Origin: Pogostemon cablin
Taxonomy: Eukaryota > Streptophyta > Magnoliopsida > Lamiales > Lamiaceae
Length of the DNA: 64,000 bases
NCBI GenBank assembly: GCA_023678885.1
Contig: CM042987.1
Coordinates: forward strand, 29,040,927 to 29,104,926
Direction of reading: 5' to 3'
Part shown: piece by piece, positions 45,443-58,111 of the stretch
Numbering within the stretch: the stretch's first letter is position 1
Layout of the letters: every line of letters starts with the position of its first letter
Translations under genes and position numbers: made by a program
The notes under the pieces: generated by a model
Database searches by the model: none
Seen by the model: the letters and a program-made list of their open reading frames with translations, nothing else
Told to the model about the DNA's origin: nothing

Positions 45443-46722
45443 GGGAAAATTTCAATGATAGTCCCATAAGATTAAACCATTGTCAAAATAGTCATTTTTC
45501 TAACATCTTTAGTACCGTAGGAATTTTTAGTCATTTTTCGTTAAAAACTAACGGAATATTACACGTGAGAGTCATGTGGCTGTTAATGTATTATTTAAAA
45601 TATCGATCCTATAAAAAAAAATCAATCCCTAAAATCTTTCTTCTTCAGTCTTCACAAAGTCGTCCTAGGGCCCAACATCTTTCCGGTGACTCAGAAATTT
45701 CTACCTCCGTCGTCTACTCTCGCTGTCGTTCTCGATTAAAATAACCCAGATCCCTATTATAATCTCCAAAATCAGTCAAAATGCCAAACGCCTATTTGTG
45801 GGGGAGAAACCCAGAATTTACAAATTTTTCCAAAAATTTAACCACGCAATGATGAATTCTGTCAATGTTGTATCAATTTAGTTGAGAGATGAATTATGCC
45901 AAATGTGGAGGTTGTATATGTGGGGTGTTTGATAGGTGAGAAGAAATGGGCTCATGCGTGTGGCTTACGAGTTCGCCGTTCATCCCGTATGCCATAGATT
46001 CGATCACTGTTCACCACCTCATCACCAGGACACACAAGCCACTTTCTCAGAGTTTAAAGAGTATCAGATCTGGCCCTAGGATCATAGACAGTATCAGATC
46101 TGGCCTGTAGATCTTCAGGACCGGAAAAGATGGTTGCTTCATCTTTCACGGCCGATGGTGATGGTGCTTCCAGTCGGTGGTGTTCGCGACTTCGGCGTCT
46201 GTTGATGGACAACAGGGAATCTTGATGTGGGTAACTGGCGGTCGCCAATGGTGTGGCGATCGACGGCGGCTGGAGCACGTTGGGCTTGCTCAACGGCGTT
46301 TGAGAGGCTGCGGCGATTCGCTCGCAGCAGCTGTTGTTCGCGAACGAACAGCAACAGCGGCGTGCGGTGCTGAACCACGGTGGCAACGACGTCACTTATT
46401 CCGGCAGCAGGTAGGGCTTGGCATTTATGATTCCGGTAACAACGGGTAGGGTTGAATCGTCGTAGATCGATGAGATCAACGGAGAACGAAAAAGAAATTA
46501 AAACCATTCTGCTGTCACCTTGGGGTCGACGTAGATTTCCATTAATATTGTTTTATTATTACTTTTTAGAGAAGAATTTTTGTAATCTTTAGTTTTTTTA
46601 ACGTTTTCTGTTCATAAATTAACGGATGAGACTGAAAGTGCAATTTTTAGGACTTGCTAATAGGTATGGGACTATTTTTGTAATCAAACCATTCTCATGA
46701 GACTATAATTGAAATTTTTCCC
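45443..46722. mobile_element. Mutator-like element (Pack-MULE candidate) nested in the 3' LTR
   Basis: 1280 bp; inverted ends GGGAAAATTTCAATGATAGT and the complement of GGGAAAAATTTCAATTATAG; perfect 9-bp TSD TTGAAATAA (45434-45442, 46723-46731). The other LTR retains the single-copy empty site near 52935. The interior 45640-46510 is much richer in GC than its surroundings and includes CT-rich leader-like text and overlapping frames on both strands (46054-46507), as when a MULE captures host gene pieces. I do not recognise the captured gene. Confidence 0.8.
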
Positions 46723-47683
46723 TTGAAATAATAAATGTATAGGGTATTTTTAAATCCAATAATATTTATTTAAATTTATAAAAAATGAATAAAATGAAAA
46801 CTTATAATTTGAGTATTATAAATTTGAATTACATAAGCGTGACTAGCAAATCAAATAACTGCCCCCAACTATTTCGATTAACATACTACAATGTTTTGAA
46901 AACGTGAAATTTTATTGAATAATATAATTAACAAGCATTAAATTGAAAGTATTTGATTAAAAGTTTATTTAATAATAAATTTATTATATTTAAATTTTAG
47001 TTCTTACTATTTATCAAATTCTCATTTTATATTCCCTAAATTTTAGACTTATTGCAAATCATCCCAACTAGACTTATATAACTCCTATTGAAAATTCAAA
47101 AGTATCGTTGGGTTCCTGGTAAAACGAGGGTCTCAATCCTATCAACTTTTCATAAGAAAATTAACATGCAAAAGTCGTGAAATTTTTACGTAAATAGGCT
47201 TATTTGTTGTCCCATATTCCGATGTCCAAATTCAAAACTAATTATACGGTTGTGATCCTTGTGTGGAATGCTTCAAAATGGTATATAATTCAAGGTACCA
47301 TATATACCGAGACAAAAGTTGATAGTAAAACTTCAAGAAAAAATATCTAACTTTTAAGATATCAAAACAACAAACGACTTTAGTGTTTGGTATCTATGCT
47401 ACGAGATGAGCATTTTAAGATATAACACTATAAGGTTTTATCCTCGTTGGCAGAATGTCGGAACGTACGAGCTTATAGGGGGATATATCGAAACAATAAA
47501 TGGCTTAACATTTGGAGTTTACGTGACGAGAGGATCATTCTGACATATAATATGATAAAAGTCGATAGTTAATGACGAACTTACCGTTGGCCCGTGAGCA
47601 CTTTCTTCTTCCTTCCTCACGACTCCTCTTCTCCTTAGTTAGATATATCTACGTGTGTGGTTGGCTTAGAAGGTTAAAGCATA

Positions 47684-47686
<3 letters not shown>

Positions 47687-47726
<40 letters not shown>
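47687..47726. repeat. (TA)n microsatellite
   Basis: About 20 units in the 3' LTR; the matching place in the 5' LTR (54197-54214) has about 9. Confidence 0.9.
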
Positions 47727-47729
<3 letters not shown>

Positions 47730-47924
47730 TGACAATGCATATATTAATATAATAATCCTAAGATCATTGCCATGCAACAGATAACTTTGCTCACTCATTT
47801 GGTAATTACGTAGCATAAATGTGGCTGCTCCCTCATCCATATATGTGTTATGGCTATTAATGAAACTTGGGGCTCATACTTACCATCCCGTAGGTATTTT
47901 TACATTTATCCATATATTTACTTA

Positions 47925-47963
<39 letters not shown>

Positions 47964-48619
47964 CCAACCTTATTCATTTATTACGAATAAATATGTAATA
48001 CTTAATAATTAAGATATAATATATTTATGTATTTGTGTATAAGTAGTTTTATTTATAGGCAATGACTTTACAAGAGATGGTCCGAAAGTGATAACTTATA
48101 TAATAAAAAGTGATACTAAATTAAATAAAAAAGTAATAATATTATTTCATGAATAATATATAGTATAAATGAAAAGTGATAACGTTTTATGGCGAAAGCG
48201 ATTATTATTTTAAAAAGTGTAAAATGGTCTCATGTGAGACGGCTTCACGAAAGACCTACCCTTATAAAAAAGTAAAATAAATTGAGAAAAATTGGGGTGT
48301 TACATTCTACCTATCTAAAAATAATTTCGTCCTCGAAATTCGACTTACTTGACTAATGAAGGTTTAGGTAATTTTATTATTATCCCGTCTTTTTGTTTCC
48401 ATATGTACTCTTTTATTCCATGCATGTTCCATTGGACTATGCACGTATTTTCGTAGCATGGATAAAAAAAATATTGTATACCATAGATTGTTTAAGTGAA
48501 AGTGTTAGTCTATATGCTAAGTTTCCGACTAATTCCAATGTAAGGTCCAATAAAATCTAGTTTAAATTTCTCTTTGTTTTCTGAGTATAGTAATAATTTT
48601 GAGCTTCCTGAATTGTTTC

Positions 48620-48880
48620 TCTTACTAAGTTAAGACCTTCAATTAAATGTGGTGGTGATCTGCATTTTCCTTCGTAGAGTGCTTCGTAAAGTGCCATTCT
48701 GTTACTTAACAACTATTAAAAATAATTTCTCACAGTTTCTCTTGGAGGTCCAGTGTGCAAGTTTTTAATATTCTGTTAGAGTTTGGATAGTCCTTTCTTA
48801 TTGTTGATCCATTTGAGGGTGGAACACTATCTAAAAATTTAGCTTAGTGCCTAAGGCATTTTGCCGACTTTGCCAGAACT
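48620..48880 (-). pseudogene. Integrase remnant of the Tekay-type element
   Basis: Minus-strand reading gives FWQSRQNALGTKLNF, then FHPQMDQQ, ERTIQTL and, after a frame change, MALYEALYEGKCRSP, the order and spacing of the Gypsy integrase core and C-terminus. Several stops interrupt it. Confidence 0.8.
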
Positions 48881-49074
48881 CTGATGTACTAGCAGGTAAC
48901 AAGCTACCTGTTTATTCCCTATTGTTCTATCCGTACTAAACTCCATTGTAGACGGGTATAATATTCAATAGAATTTTACATATTTAGTGTGGAAGGGAAA
49001 GAATGGAGAAGAAAAGATAAAGAATATGCAGAATCTTAGTTTTTGGTAAGTAAACTACGAAATCCCTAGCTATA

Positions 49075-49157
49075 CTCCCTCCGTCCCAGGCTAAGAGGGC
49101 CAGAAACCTTATGTTAAACATAAGGTCTCTGGCCCTCATTACCTGGGACGGAGGGAG
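49075..49157. mobile_element. Palindromic mini-Stowaway (83 bp)
   Basis: CTCCCTCCGTCCCAGGCTAA to TTACCTGGGACGGAGGGAG with TA flanks; near-perfect hairpin centred on GTTAAAC, inside the decayed pol region. Confidence 0.85.
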
Positions 49158-49639
49158 TATATGTTTCCATTTTCATACAAAAATCTTGAGGGGTTAAAAT
49201 AACCCTGATGGCCTTTGATACTTAGCTTACTTTGGCAAGTCATGAATCTTTGAATGAATGATCCAATTTCCTTTCATCATGTTTCTCCAAAATATCTTTT
49301 TCAAATCCTAGTACATCCTTGTTCCTTTGGAATGGGTGGTGTATGGCGTACAATGGCTTCTTCAAATATTTTCTTCTTGGGTGCATCATCCCTTAGCATA
49401 TAAATTCTCTCTTTTAAACTAGTGTATTTTTATAAGGAATAAATTTTCCATTTTTCCATTGCAGACCCTTTTTCTTGATTCTTCTATAAACTGGTCTCCT
49501 TATTGGGTTTCCATGGTTCTTTTCTTCAAGGTAGGTTTTGTCACTAAAGTTGCCAAGATTGTTCTAATGGTTTGGGATGTCTTACCACTTTTAGTCCCAT
49601 ACTTGCAAAGTCTTCTATTAACTACTTTTGATTGTTGAT

Positions 49640-49840
49640 CACACAAAATACTCTACTCATCCCCTTGTGGTTTAGCGCATCGGTGATGATGTTCGCCTTT
49701 CCTGAGTAATATACTATCGTGCAGTCGTAGTTTTGATCAACTCTAGCCACCTCCTTTGTCTTATGTTCAACTCTTTCTACTCAAAGAAATAATTGAGGCT
49801 TTTATGGTTAATATAATCTCACACTTTTCCCTGTATAGAT
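49640..49840 (-). pseudogene. RNase H remnant of the Tekay-type element
   Basis: Minus strand reads NHKSLNYFFE, stop, KELNIRQRRWLELIK, YDCTIVYYSGKANIITDAL: the tail of the Gypsy RT-RNase H domain. Frame shifts and stops are present. Confidence 0.8.
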
Positions 49841-50623
49841 AATAGGTGAATATTTCTACGAAATACATGCTGGCTCATTTGTGATCTAAAATAAGTAGGG
49901 ATTGATTTAGTAAGTGATGAGGGACATGATAACTTATTTCAGATCCCTAATTAATATCTTATAAAACATAAGCAAATGTATTGTAACTCATAACGAAGTG
50001 TAAAGATGAAGATAAAATAATAATCTCATTTAGTTATTCAATGATACCAATTAATTAAATTAACCAACTAAGAACATATTTACTTAACTTATTCAGGCGT
50101 TCCTCAACTGTTAACAAAATTGGCGATATAGATAAAGAAAATCGAATGACTAAAATTTTAAGATAAATTCTCGGGAGTTACTTCCTTCACTTCATAAAGA
50201 AATTTCATCTTTCTAAAAATCGAGTTTTACATACATTCCTCGCATTATTGGCTATCACTTTCACCCTTCTTGGTGAGAAATGAGGTCATGGTTTCTATTG
50301 TGAATGAAATAAATCATTATAGAAGGAGTATAAGACAAGAATAAGAATAAAAGTAAAACTGGATGTTTAATCAAAATGACTTGGAATCTTTTAATCTTGT
50401 GAAAATTATACTTGTCTTACAGGTCTTTCTTTTGACATGTTTGTAGGAGAGAAGTTTTCAAGTAATTTTGGCAACTAGGATCAACCAAATTTAGGATTAA
50501 GTTGTCGATCTTTAAAAGGGTTATGAGGTCAGCTGAGAGGGAGATGCTTAAGAAAATAAGTGTTTACAGGGTTCAAGGCAATTTTTTTTTGCTGCTAATT
50601 CTAACTCTTTGTTGGATCCGAAG

Positions 50624-50628
<5 letters not shown>

Positions 50629-50673
<45 letters not shown>
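50629..50673. repeat. (TA)n microsatellite
   Basis: About 22 units inside the internal region of the Tekay-type element. Confidence 0.95.
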
Positions 50674-50676
<3 letters not shown>

Positions 50677-51401
50677 TTACATATCCTTGATCAACTTATC
50701 TTAATGTTTTTAAAATCAAATTAACTTGTATGGTTGGTCAAATATTTTTGCAAAAACCTTTGTGCCTACTAAGAGGGTAATATATTAAAAAGTATAGGGT
50801 TATCATAAAATAAGAAATTCCAACACCTCAACCCATTTCACGCGTTTCTACTATTAGCATACAATTGCAACCACATTCGTACATGAGCAACGCTGTGGCC
50901 ATTCAGCGGCTCAGTGACGGTGATTAAACAATAGTACACCTATAGTTAGTAACAATATTTAGTGAAAGTGGAGTTAGATTGAACATATAAAATTCGTTTG
51001 ACAAGTATTCTTATAAAGAATGAGGAAAAATTGGCATTCAACTAAAACTTTCATAAATGGAATTTTTATTTTTTTCTACAAAAAGATTTATGCTCTTTAC
51101 ATGGAAAGTAGAGCATAAGATTTTTTTTAAGGACTGACTATACATATATCAAAAGAGGATTGCCCTTTTTAATTGATAACTTTATTAACTACTGGATGTA
51201 GAGTGGTATACTAGAACCTGTAAAATTTAAAGTATCTAATCTGATACTATCTTATCCTTCCATGTTATTATCGTAGTTTGGGGCTGGAGGGTTACCTACA
51301 AAGGACGTTCCACGTACGATAGATTCTTCATCTCTCATCATGCTATCATACCATGTCATGAGACTAGATTCGTCATGGGAACCTTCAATTCCTCCATCCT
51401 C

Positions 51402-51875
51402 TCAGTACATTCCTGCCAGTCCTTTGGCATGTTTAGCTTGTTGCTTGTAGTCATTTGCACGTAGGTCTGCTTCATTTGCCAAATTCCTTAGCTCTATCTC
51501 CTTTTGATTCCAATAAGTAGCCTTTTCCTCATCAGTCTGAGCCTTTGCCTCCCATTTCTTGACTTCCTCCTCACAGTATGCCCGATTTTCAATTGCCATA
51601 ATTAGCTTGTCACAATACTGATTAACATTTATGACTGGTCCGTAGATAGAATCAATGGTAACCAGATCATTAAATACAGAACGGGAGACATTTCTGAATT
51701 TTTGACGTACACTTTCTCTTAAGAGAACCGAAGCTGCTAAATAGCTGATTCCGACCCCCTCTTCCATTGCCATCTTACTACGCCCTCTCAATCTATCTAC
51801 GTAGTTTCTAATATTTTCTTCTTCATACTGGTACGTAGTTTCATAAAAACATTTAAGAAATTCATTTCGAGCCAT
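51402..51875 (-). CDS. Gag-like protein of the Tekay-type element
   Basis: 157 codons, 0.3 kb downstream of the primer-binding site, so in gag position. The N-terminal part (FLKCFYETTYQYEEENIRNY) resembles gag interaction helices; residues ~100-150 form a charged helix (EEEVKKWEAKAQTDEEKA). No zinc knuckle. It is shorter than a full gag and probably a truncated remnant that happens to be open; the assignment rests mainly on position. Confidence 0.5.
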   Translation of the reverse strand: MARNEFLKCFYETTYQYEEENIRNYVDRLRGRSKMAMEEGVGISYLAASVLLRESVRQKFRNVSRSVFNDLVTIDSIYGPVINVNQYCDKLIMAIENRAYCEEEVKKWEAKAQTDEEKATYWNQKEIELRNLANEADLRANDYKQQAKHAKGLAGMY

Positions 51876-52191
51876 CCTATGATTTTAAATGAATTATTAT
51901 CAAAGGAGACCATATGGGATGGAATCATAAAATAAATATATTATTCTAAGAACACATAACAATATTTCGTATTTTGTAAATCTTTTAAAGGTGAGGACTT
52001 CAAAAGTTATAACATAATCTTACCTTCTAGAAGTTTAGACAACTTACAATTTTCATATACAGAAAGTGGACCATTAAGTTATAAAATTGTACATTCTGTA
52101 TAAATCAGGTTCGATATGGATAGTTGATTTAGGATGTGGCCATTTAAAGATTATGTCGTTTTATTAAATAAGTCTGCAGAATCTAATGCCT

Positions 52192-52203
52192 GCTCTGATA
52201 CCA
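52192..52203 (-). other. Primer-binding site for initiator tRNA-Met
   Basis: Minus strand TGGTATCAGAGC, four bases inside the 5' LTR that starts at 52207. Confidence 0.9.
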
Positions 52204-53144
52204 CTCTGTAACGACCTAACTTAAATACACAATAATTTTTTTTTGATATATATATATAGAAACAAACATAGATAGAATGAAAATAATAGCGGAATTTTAT
52301 TTAAATATTACAAATCATGAATTTGATATTATTATTACAACTCATAGAAGTTTATGAAAATATAAACTATTCTCTTTTATTAATTTGGCCAAATCATCCT
52401 GGATCAACCGTCTATCCCGAGATCATGCATACAATATTTAATATGGGTGAGTGTGTGAAATACACTCAGTGGGAACAACCTCATGATTGCATAAATTAAA
52501 TTGTCATTAGTGTAAATAATATAACTGTAAGCATGAAGTGGTGATGGCAAAGCCAAACTGACCACCATATAATCTGTCACCATAATATGGGTTGGCGAAG
52601 CCAAACTCCATATAACATAAGTGTATCGACAGAGCCGACATTATTCTGAGCATGAGTGGGTTGGAAGAACCAAACTCCACAGTAATTCTGAACATGATTG
52701 GGTTGGCAGAGCCAAACTCCACATAATAATAATGGTGTTGGCAAGGCCAAACTAACCATTAATCTGAGAGTGCAGGCCGAGGCCTAATATATATTACGTA
52801 CATAATGAAATTTAATAAGGACAATCATAACATAGAAGGTTAAACTCGATAAAGAGTTGAAGTAAATTCCCACCTTTGTAGTAACCTACAATATATAAAT
52901 ATATAAAAGTTAAATAAAATATAAGAACAAAATCTTACTTGAAATAATAAATGTGTAGGGTATTTTTAAATCCAATAATATTTATTTAAATTTATAAAAA
53001 ACGAATAAAATGAAAACTTATAATTTGAGTATTATATAAATTTGAATTACATAAGCGTGACTAGCAAATCAAATAACTGCCCCCAACTATTTCGATTAAC
53101 AGTACTACAATGTTTTGAAAACGTGAAATTTAAATTTTATTGAA

Positions 53145-53427
53145 TGTTAAACGACCACCTCATCTAAAAGTTTAAGCTGGTAGAGAGTTGAATTGTTTAA
53201 TACTTAATCAGGTTACACTCTAACACGCCCCCTCACATGTAGGCGGAGAATTTTTGCCTCAAAGCCTTGCATGTGGAATTTTCTCATAAATGGGTGGCGG
53301 TGAGGTTTGAACCCTGGACCTTTGTTAACCATGAGCTCTGATACCATGTTAAACGACCACCTCATCTAAAAGTTTAAGCTGGTAGAGAGTTGAATTGTTT
53401 AATACTTAATCAGGTTACACTCTAACA
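53145..53427 (-). mobile_element. TRIM (miniature LTR retrotransposon)
   Basis: 283 bp: two identical 81-bp LTRs (53145-53225 and 53347-53427), a primer-binding site for iMet tRNA directly against the right LTR (53335-53346) and a polypurine tract CATGTGAGGGGGCG against the left one, so it reads on the minus strand. TSD TTGAA (53140-53144, 53428-53432); the other Tekay LTR shows the empty site. No coding capacity. Relatives in tandem at 58112-58653. Confidence 0.95.
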
Positions 53428-54417
53428 TTGAATAATATAATTAACAAGCATAAAATTGAAAATATTTGATTAAAAGTTTATTTAATAATAAATTTATTAT
53501 ATTTATATTTTATTTCTTACTATTTATCAAATTCTCATTTTATATATCCTAAATTTTAGACTTATTGCAAATTGTCCCAACTAGATTTATATAACTCCTA
53601 TTGAAAATTTGAAAGTATTGTTGGGTTCCTGGTGAGATGAGGGTTTCAATCCTATCAACTTTTCATAAGAAAATTAACATGCAAAAGTCGTGAAATTTTT
53701 ACGTAGATAGGCTTATTTGTTGTCCCATATTCCAATGTCCAAATTCAAAACTAATTATACGGTTGTGATCTTTGTGTGGAGTGCTTCAAAATGGTATATA
53801 ATTCAAGGTACCATATTTACCGATACAAAAGTTGATATTAAAACTTCAAGGGAAAATATCTAACTTTTAAGATATCGAAACAACAAACGACTTTAGTATT
53901 TGGTATCTATGCTAAGAGACGAGCATTTTAAGATATAACACTATAAGATTTTATCCTCGTTGGCGGAATATCGGAACGTACGAGCTTATATGGAGATATA
54001 TCGAAATAATAAATGACTTTAACATTTGGAGTCTACGTGACGATAGGATCATTCTGACATATAATATGATAAAAGTCGATAGTTAATGACGAACTTACCA
54101 TTGGCCCGTGAGCGCTTTCTTCTTCCTTCCTCACGACTCCTCTTCTTCTTAGTTAGATATATTTACGTGTGTGTGGTTGACTTAGAAGGTTAAAGTATAT
54201 ATATATATATATATAGATAGGAATGACAATGCATATATTAATATAATAATCCTAAGATCATTGCCATGCAACAGATAACTTTGCTTACTCATTTGGTAAT
54301 TACGTAGCATACGTGGCTGCTCCCTCATCCATATATGTATTATGGCTATTAATGAAACTTGGGGCTCACACTTACCATCCCCGTAGGCATTTTTACATTT
54401 ATCCATATATTTATGTA

Positions 54418-54419
<2 letters not shown>

Positions 54420-54480
<61 letters not shown>
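54420..54480. repeat. (ATT)n microsatellite
   Basis: About 20 units; poly-Asn and poly-Tyr frames across it are artefacts. Confidence 0.95.
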
Positions 54481-54876
54481 CCAATCATATTCATTTATTA
54501 CGAATAAATATATAATACTTAATAATTAAGATATAATATATTTATGTATTTGTATATAAGTAGTTTTATTTAAAGGCAAGGACTTTACATGAGACGGCCT
54601 GAAAGTGAAAACTTATATAATAAAAAGTGATCCTAAATTAAATAAAAAAGTAATAATAATATTATTTCATGAACAATTTATAGTATAAATGAAAAGTGAT
54701 AACGTTTTATGGCGAAAGTAATTATTATTTTAAAAAGTGTAAAATGGTCCCACGTGAAACGGCTTCACGCAAGACCTACCCTTATAAAAAGTAAAATAAA
54801 TTGAGAAAAATTGGGGGGTTACAACGGAGTGTACCCCCGTGCGCCCGGGTGCACACACGTTTTTGGCTTATTATAC

Positions 54877-57460
54877 AACCTTTTCACATTTATTTTTTTA
54901 TTAAAAAAAAAACTAACAGAAAATTTGTTAACAAAATGTATAAGTTTTATTTATTAATGTATAAGTTTTTTTAATATAAGTGTATGGTACATCCTTTGCA
55001 TAGGAAAATTTGTCATTCAAATATATGATAAAATATTAATTAATTAAAAGTAATCTATCTATCTATATACATATATAAAAGCAAACCTAAAATTCCACTT
55101 TTATTTTCAATTTTTTTAAATTTTACTCTATTTAGAAATAATTTAATTTTAGTCTTAACCGTCCAATTAATATTTTTTATTTCAATTATAAAATCTAATT
55201 ATATTAATAATGAATTTTATTATTTAAATTTTACTTTTTTATTTAACAATATAAATTTGGTAAATATATAAATTTTGTAATCAATCTTTAATATTAATAT
55301 ATGGAATTTATTTTTTATGTTTTGTAATTTATTTTAATTGTTTATTCAATTTTATTTTCATTAGGATCTTCTCTATAAATATAAAATTCTACTTTTGTTT
55401 TCAATTTTTTTTAATTTTACTCTATTTAGAAATAATTTAATTTAATCTTAACTGTCCAATTAATTTTTTTATTTGGAAAACTCACTTCTAGGTACACACT
55501 TTTACCCTAAATTACTAGGAGATACAATGAACAATGAATTAAAAAATTACTCTCACATACAAAATATTAAAGTAAAATACCAATTATAACCTTAATTCAT
55601 TATAATCTCATACACTTTTAAACCACAGACCCTAAAATCCTCACCCACCCACCGCTGCCGGACCACCTCCGGACCAAAAATAAAATTGTGCAAAGCAAAT
55701 TGTGCAAACACATAGGGGTATTTATGGTATCACAATCTATAATTGTGTAGTTATGAGTATTAGTTCTTTAAGTCATGTAATTTATAGCAATTATGCATTA
55801 TTTCATGTATCCCATAGTAAGTGACCTTTTTATTTCAATCATAAAATCTAATTATACTAATAATGAATTTTATTATTTAAATTTTACTTTCTATTTAACA
55901 ATATAAATTTGGTAAATATATAAATTTGGTAATCAATCTTTAGTATTAATGTAATCTATCGCAATTATTCTCTTTTACAGATTCTACTTTCATATTATTT
56001 ATTTATAATTTTTTATCTTTTATACTTTTATTTGATCTTATATGCAGGTTCAATCATTCTCATTGGAGGTATCATTATACTTTTTAATTTTTTTGTTATC
56101 TTATCTTTTTTCTCTTTGATTTTTATGTTTTTATTTTAATAATTCTATAAACCCTATTTTTATAATTTAATTTATTTTATCTTCTTTTATACTTTTATTT
56201 GATATTATTTTTAGGTTCAATAAATCTCATATTTGATCTAATTTGTAGGTCAAATCATTCTCATTGAATGTATCATTTTTTATTATTTTTTTATCTTTTT
56301 TTATCTTCAATCTTTGTGTTTGCTTTATAATTCTATGAACCCTATTTTTATATTTTAATATTCTATATTTTTTTAATCTTATTTTCAGGGTTCAATCGTT
56401 ATCATTTGAGACATTATTCTTTTTCTTTTTCCATTTATCTTATGATTTTTTTTGTTTTCTTTATATTTCATAAACTTTATTTTTATAGTTTTTATTTTAT
56501 TTTATTATTCTTATTTTTATTTGATCTTATTTGCAGCTTTAATCATTAAAAAAAAGTCATCGCATCCAGAATTAACTTCAGAAATTTTAGAGTTAGAAAA
56601 TTCAAAGTACATGTCAACTATTTTTTTATTTATTTTTTATTTCATATTTAAGATTAATGTATGAAATTTATTTTCAAAATTTTGTAATTTATTCTAAGTT
56701 TTTATTTAATTTTATTTTCATTGGGATAATATATATATATATTCTTTTAATTTAATATTTTGGATTAATTTATGAAATCTATTTTTTAAGTTTTGTAATT
56801 TATTTTAACTGTTCATTCAATTTTATTTTCATTAGTATCGTATCTATAAATATTATTTTAATATTTGTAATTTATTATATTAAATAGTATTTTATATTTT
56901 ATTTTATTCATATGTTATTTAATTAGAAAAAAATATATTATATTAAAATATATCTTTATTTTAAAAATAATAATAATTGAGTTTTATAGAAAAATTATAT
57001 CTATTTTTAAAAAGATAAATAACAATTTAATTAAATTAATTTTATTATAATTAATTATACAAAGTTAATATTTATCTTAAATTCCGAATCAAATCAATCA
57101 ATGAAATTAACTATAGATAAATAATGTACTTATCAATTATATAAACTGAATATGATACATATTTTTTTTTTATATCAATTGCAATCAATTTAAATATTGT
57201 TTGATGCAATTAATTAGGTAATGTTTCAACTTTATTTTAATAAATAATAATAATATTAATTAATTTTTTAATAATTAATATAATTAAATATTATATATAA
57301 TTTAAGTTGTATTTATATTAAGTATACTTAGATCATCATTAAAAATTTTGTAGGATATTACCATAAAGTGTCCAACTGTGGTGATTTAACCTATATATTG
57401 AGTGCCCCAAAATCACTCTATGATTAATATATCTTTATATTTTATTTTGGGTGTATCATA
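54877..57460. other. AT-rich region, probably Helitron-derived
   Basis: TCTATCTATCTATATACATA at about 55055 followed by AAGCAAACC resembles the start at 57466. The following ~130 bp is partly repeated from 55360 (ACTCTATTTAGAAATAATTT twice), and TTGATCTTATTTGCAG-like phrases recur between 56030 and 56540. No gene. Confidence 0.4.
55475..55826. mobile_element. Mutator-type MITE family B, copy 2
   Basis: 352 bp, perfect 9-bp duplication TTTTTATTT (55466-55474, 55827-55835). Matches 5495-5947 but has only a short GC segment (CGCTGCCGGACCACCTCCGG) where that copy has the TTGACCGG array. Confidence 0.8.
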
Positions 57461-57723
57461 AATTATCTATCTATCTATCTATATATATATAAAAACAAAC
57501 CTAAATTTTTATTTTTATCTTTAATTTTTTTCCTCTTTTCAATTTTATTATATTTATAAACCATGCAGTTTTAATTTTGGCAGTCCAATAAATACATTAA
57601 ATATTAACCATTAATATTATTTATGCTAATAATAAATTTTTTAATATTTTAATTAACAATATATTTTAGTAAATATGAGTGATATTTTTGGCATATTTTA
57701 TTAATTGAAAATCTATCTTCGTC

Positions 57724-57945
57724 CACTCCAAAGAGTTATTTTTCTATTTTGGGCGTCCGTCCCTGAGGGTCTAATTTTTCGTTTTATACACATGGGATCC
57801 ACACGCACCCACTAATACAATTAAAATATATGGCCTACCCACACTAATATAAATACCCATTAAAAATTAAATACTAATACTTCTTAATTCATGTGCAAAA
57901 AAGAAATTCATTCTTTTGGGGCAGACGGAGGAAATAGTATTAAAT
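57724..57945. mobile_element. Diverged Stowaway-like MITE
   Basis: TCTTCGTCCACTCC at the left, GGGGCAGACGGAGGAAATA at the right, with the standard ATGGGATCCACACGC-like interior. Old copy. Confidence 0.5.
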
Positions 57946-58111
57946 GGACATTTAAGATTAAAATTGAATAAAAACTAAATACAGTAAAATTATGAATACG
58001 AGTAGTAGATAGTTAAACGGCTACGATATCTCTAAATAAGCGGGTAACCTATACGTTGTCCTTCCTAAATATAAGTAAAAATTAATGTTATGAAAAAATA
58101 AGTGTATATAT

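Larger units (their letters stand above)
44642..48304 (-). repeat. 3' LTR of the Tekay-type element
   Basis: 3663 bp, of which 1280 bp plus a 9-bp TSD is a Mutator-like insertion; the remainder matches the 5' LTR. Contains the TTGGCAGAGCCAAACT array, a (TA)n at 47687-47726 and an (ATT)n at 47931-47962. Confidence 0.85.
44642..54823 (-). mobile_element. Decayed Tekay/Del-type Ty3/Gypsy retrotransposon
   Basis: Perfect 5-bp TSD ACGGA (44637-44641, 54824-54828). Reads on the minus strand: 5' LTR 52207-54823, iMet primer-binding site, a gag-like frame, RNase H and integrase remnants in Gypsy order, then a CGAGGACGAAATT-type tail against the 3' LTR (44642-48304), as chromovirus polyproteins end. 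Both LTRs open TGTAACGACC on plus and close in GTTACA. Each LTR has its own later insertion (a Mutator-like element or a TRIM). Stops in pol make it inactive. Confidence 0.85.
52207..54823 (-). repeat. 5' LTR of the Tekay-type element, with nested TRIM
   Basis: 2617 bp including a 283-bp TRIM and its 5-bp duplication. Carries a longer (ATT)n (54420-54480) than the partner LTR. Confidence 0.85.
44406..54867 (+). mobile_element. Mutator-type MITE family A, copy 5, split by the Tekay-type element
   Basis: Left part 44406-44636 starts GAGTGAGGCTTGCGTGCACC; right part 54829-54867 ends CACGTTTTTGGC. A perfect 9-bp duplication TTATTATAC flanks the whole (44397-44405, 54868-54876), showing that one MITE was interrupted by a 10.2-kb retrotransposon. 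Rejoined at ACGGA it has normal family length. Confidence 0.9.

Noticed and set aside
46054..46507. Overlapping frames of 90-122 codons inside the MULE
   Set aside because: GC-rich sequence opens frames on both strands; none has family signal. Kept only as part of the Pack-MULE observation.
54182..54507. Poly-Asn and poly-Tyr open frames
   Set aside because: Products of the (ATT)n microsatellite in both directions.
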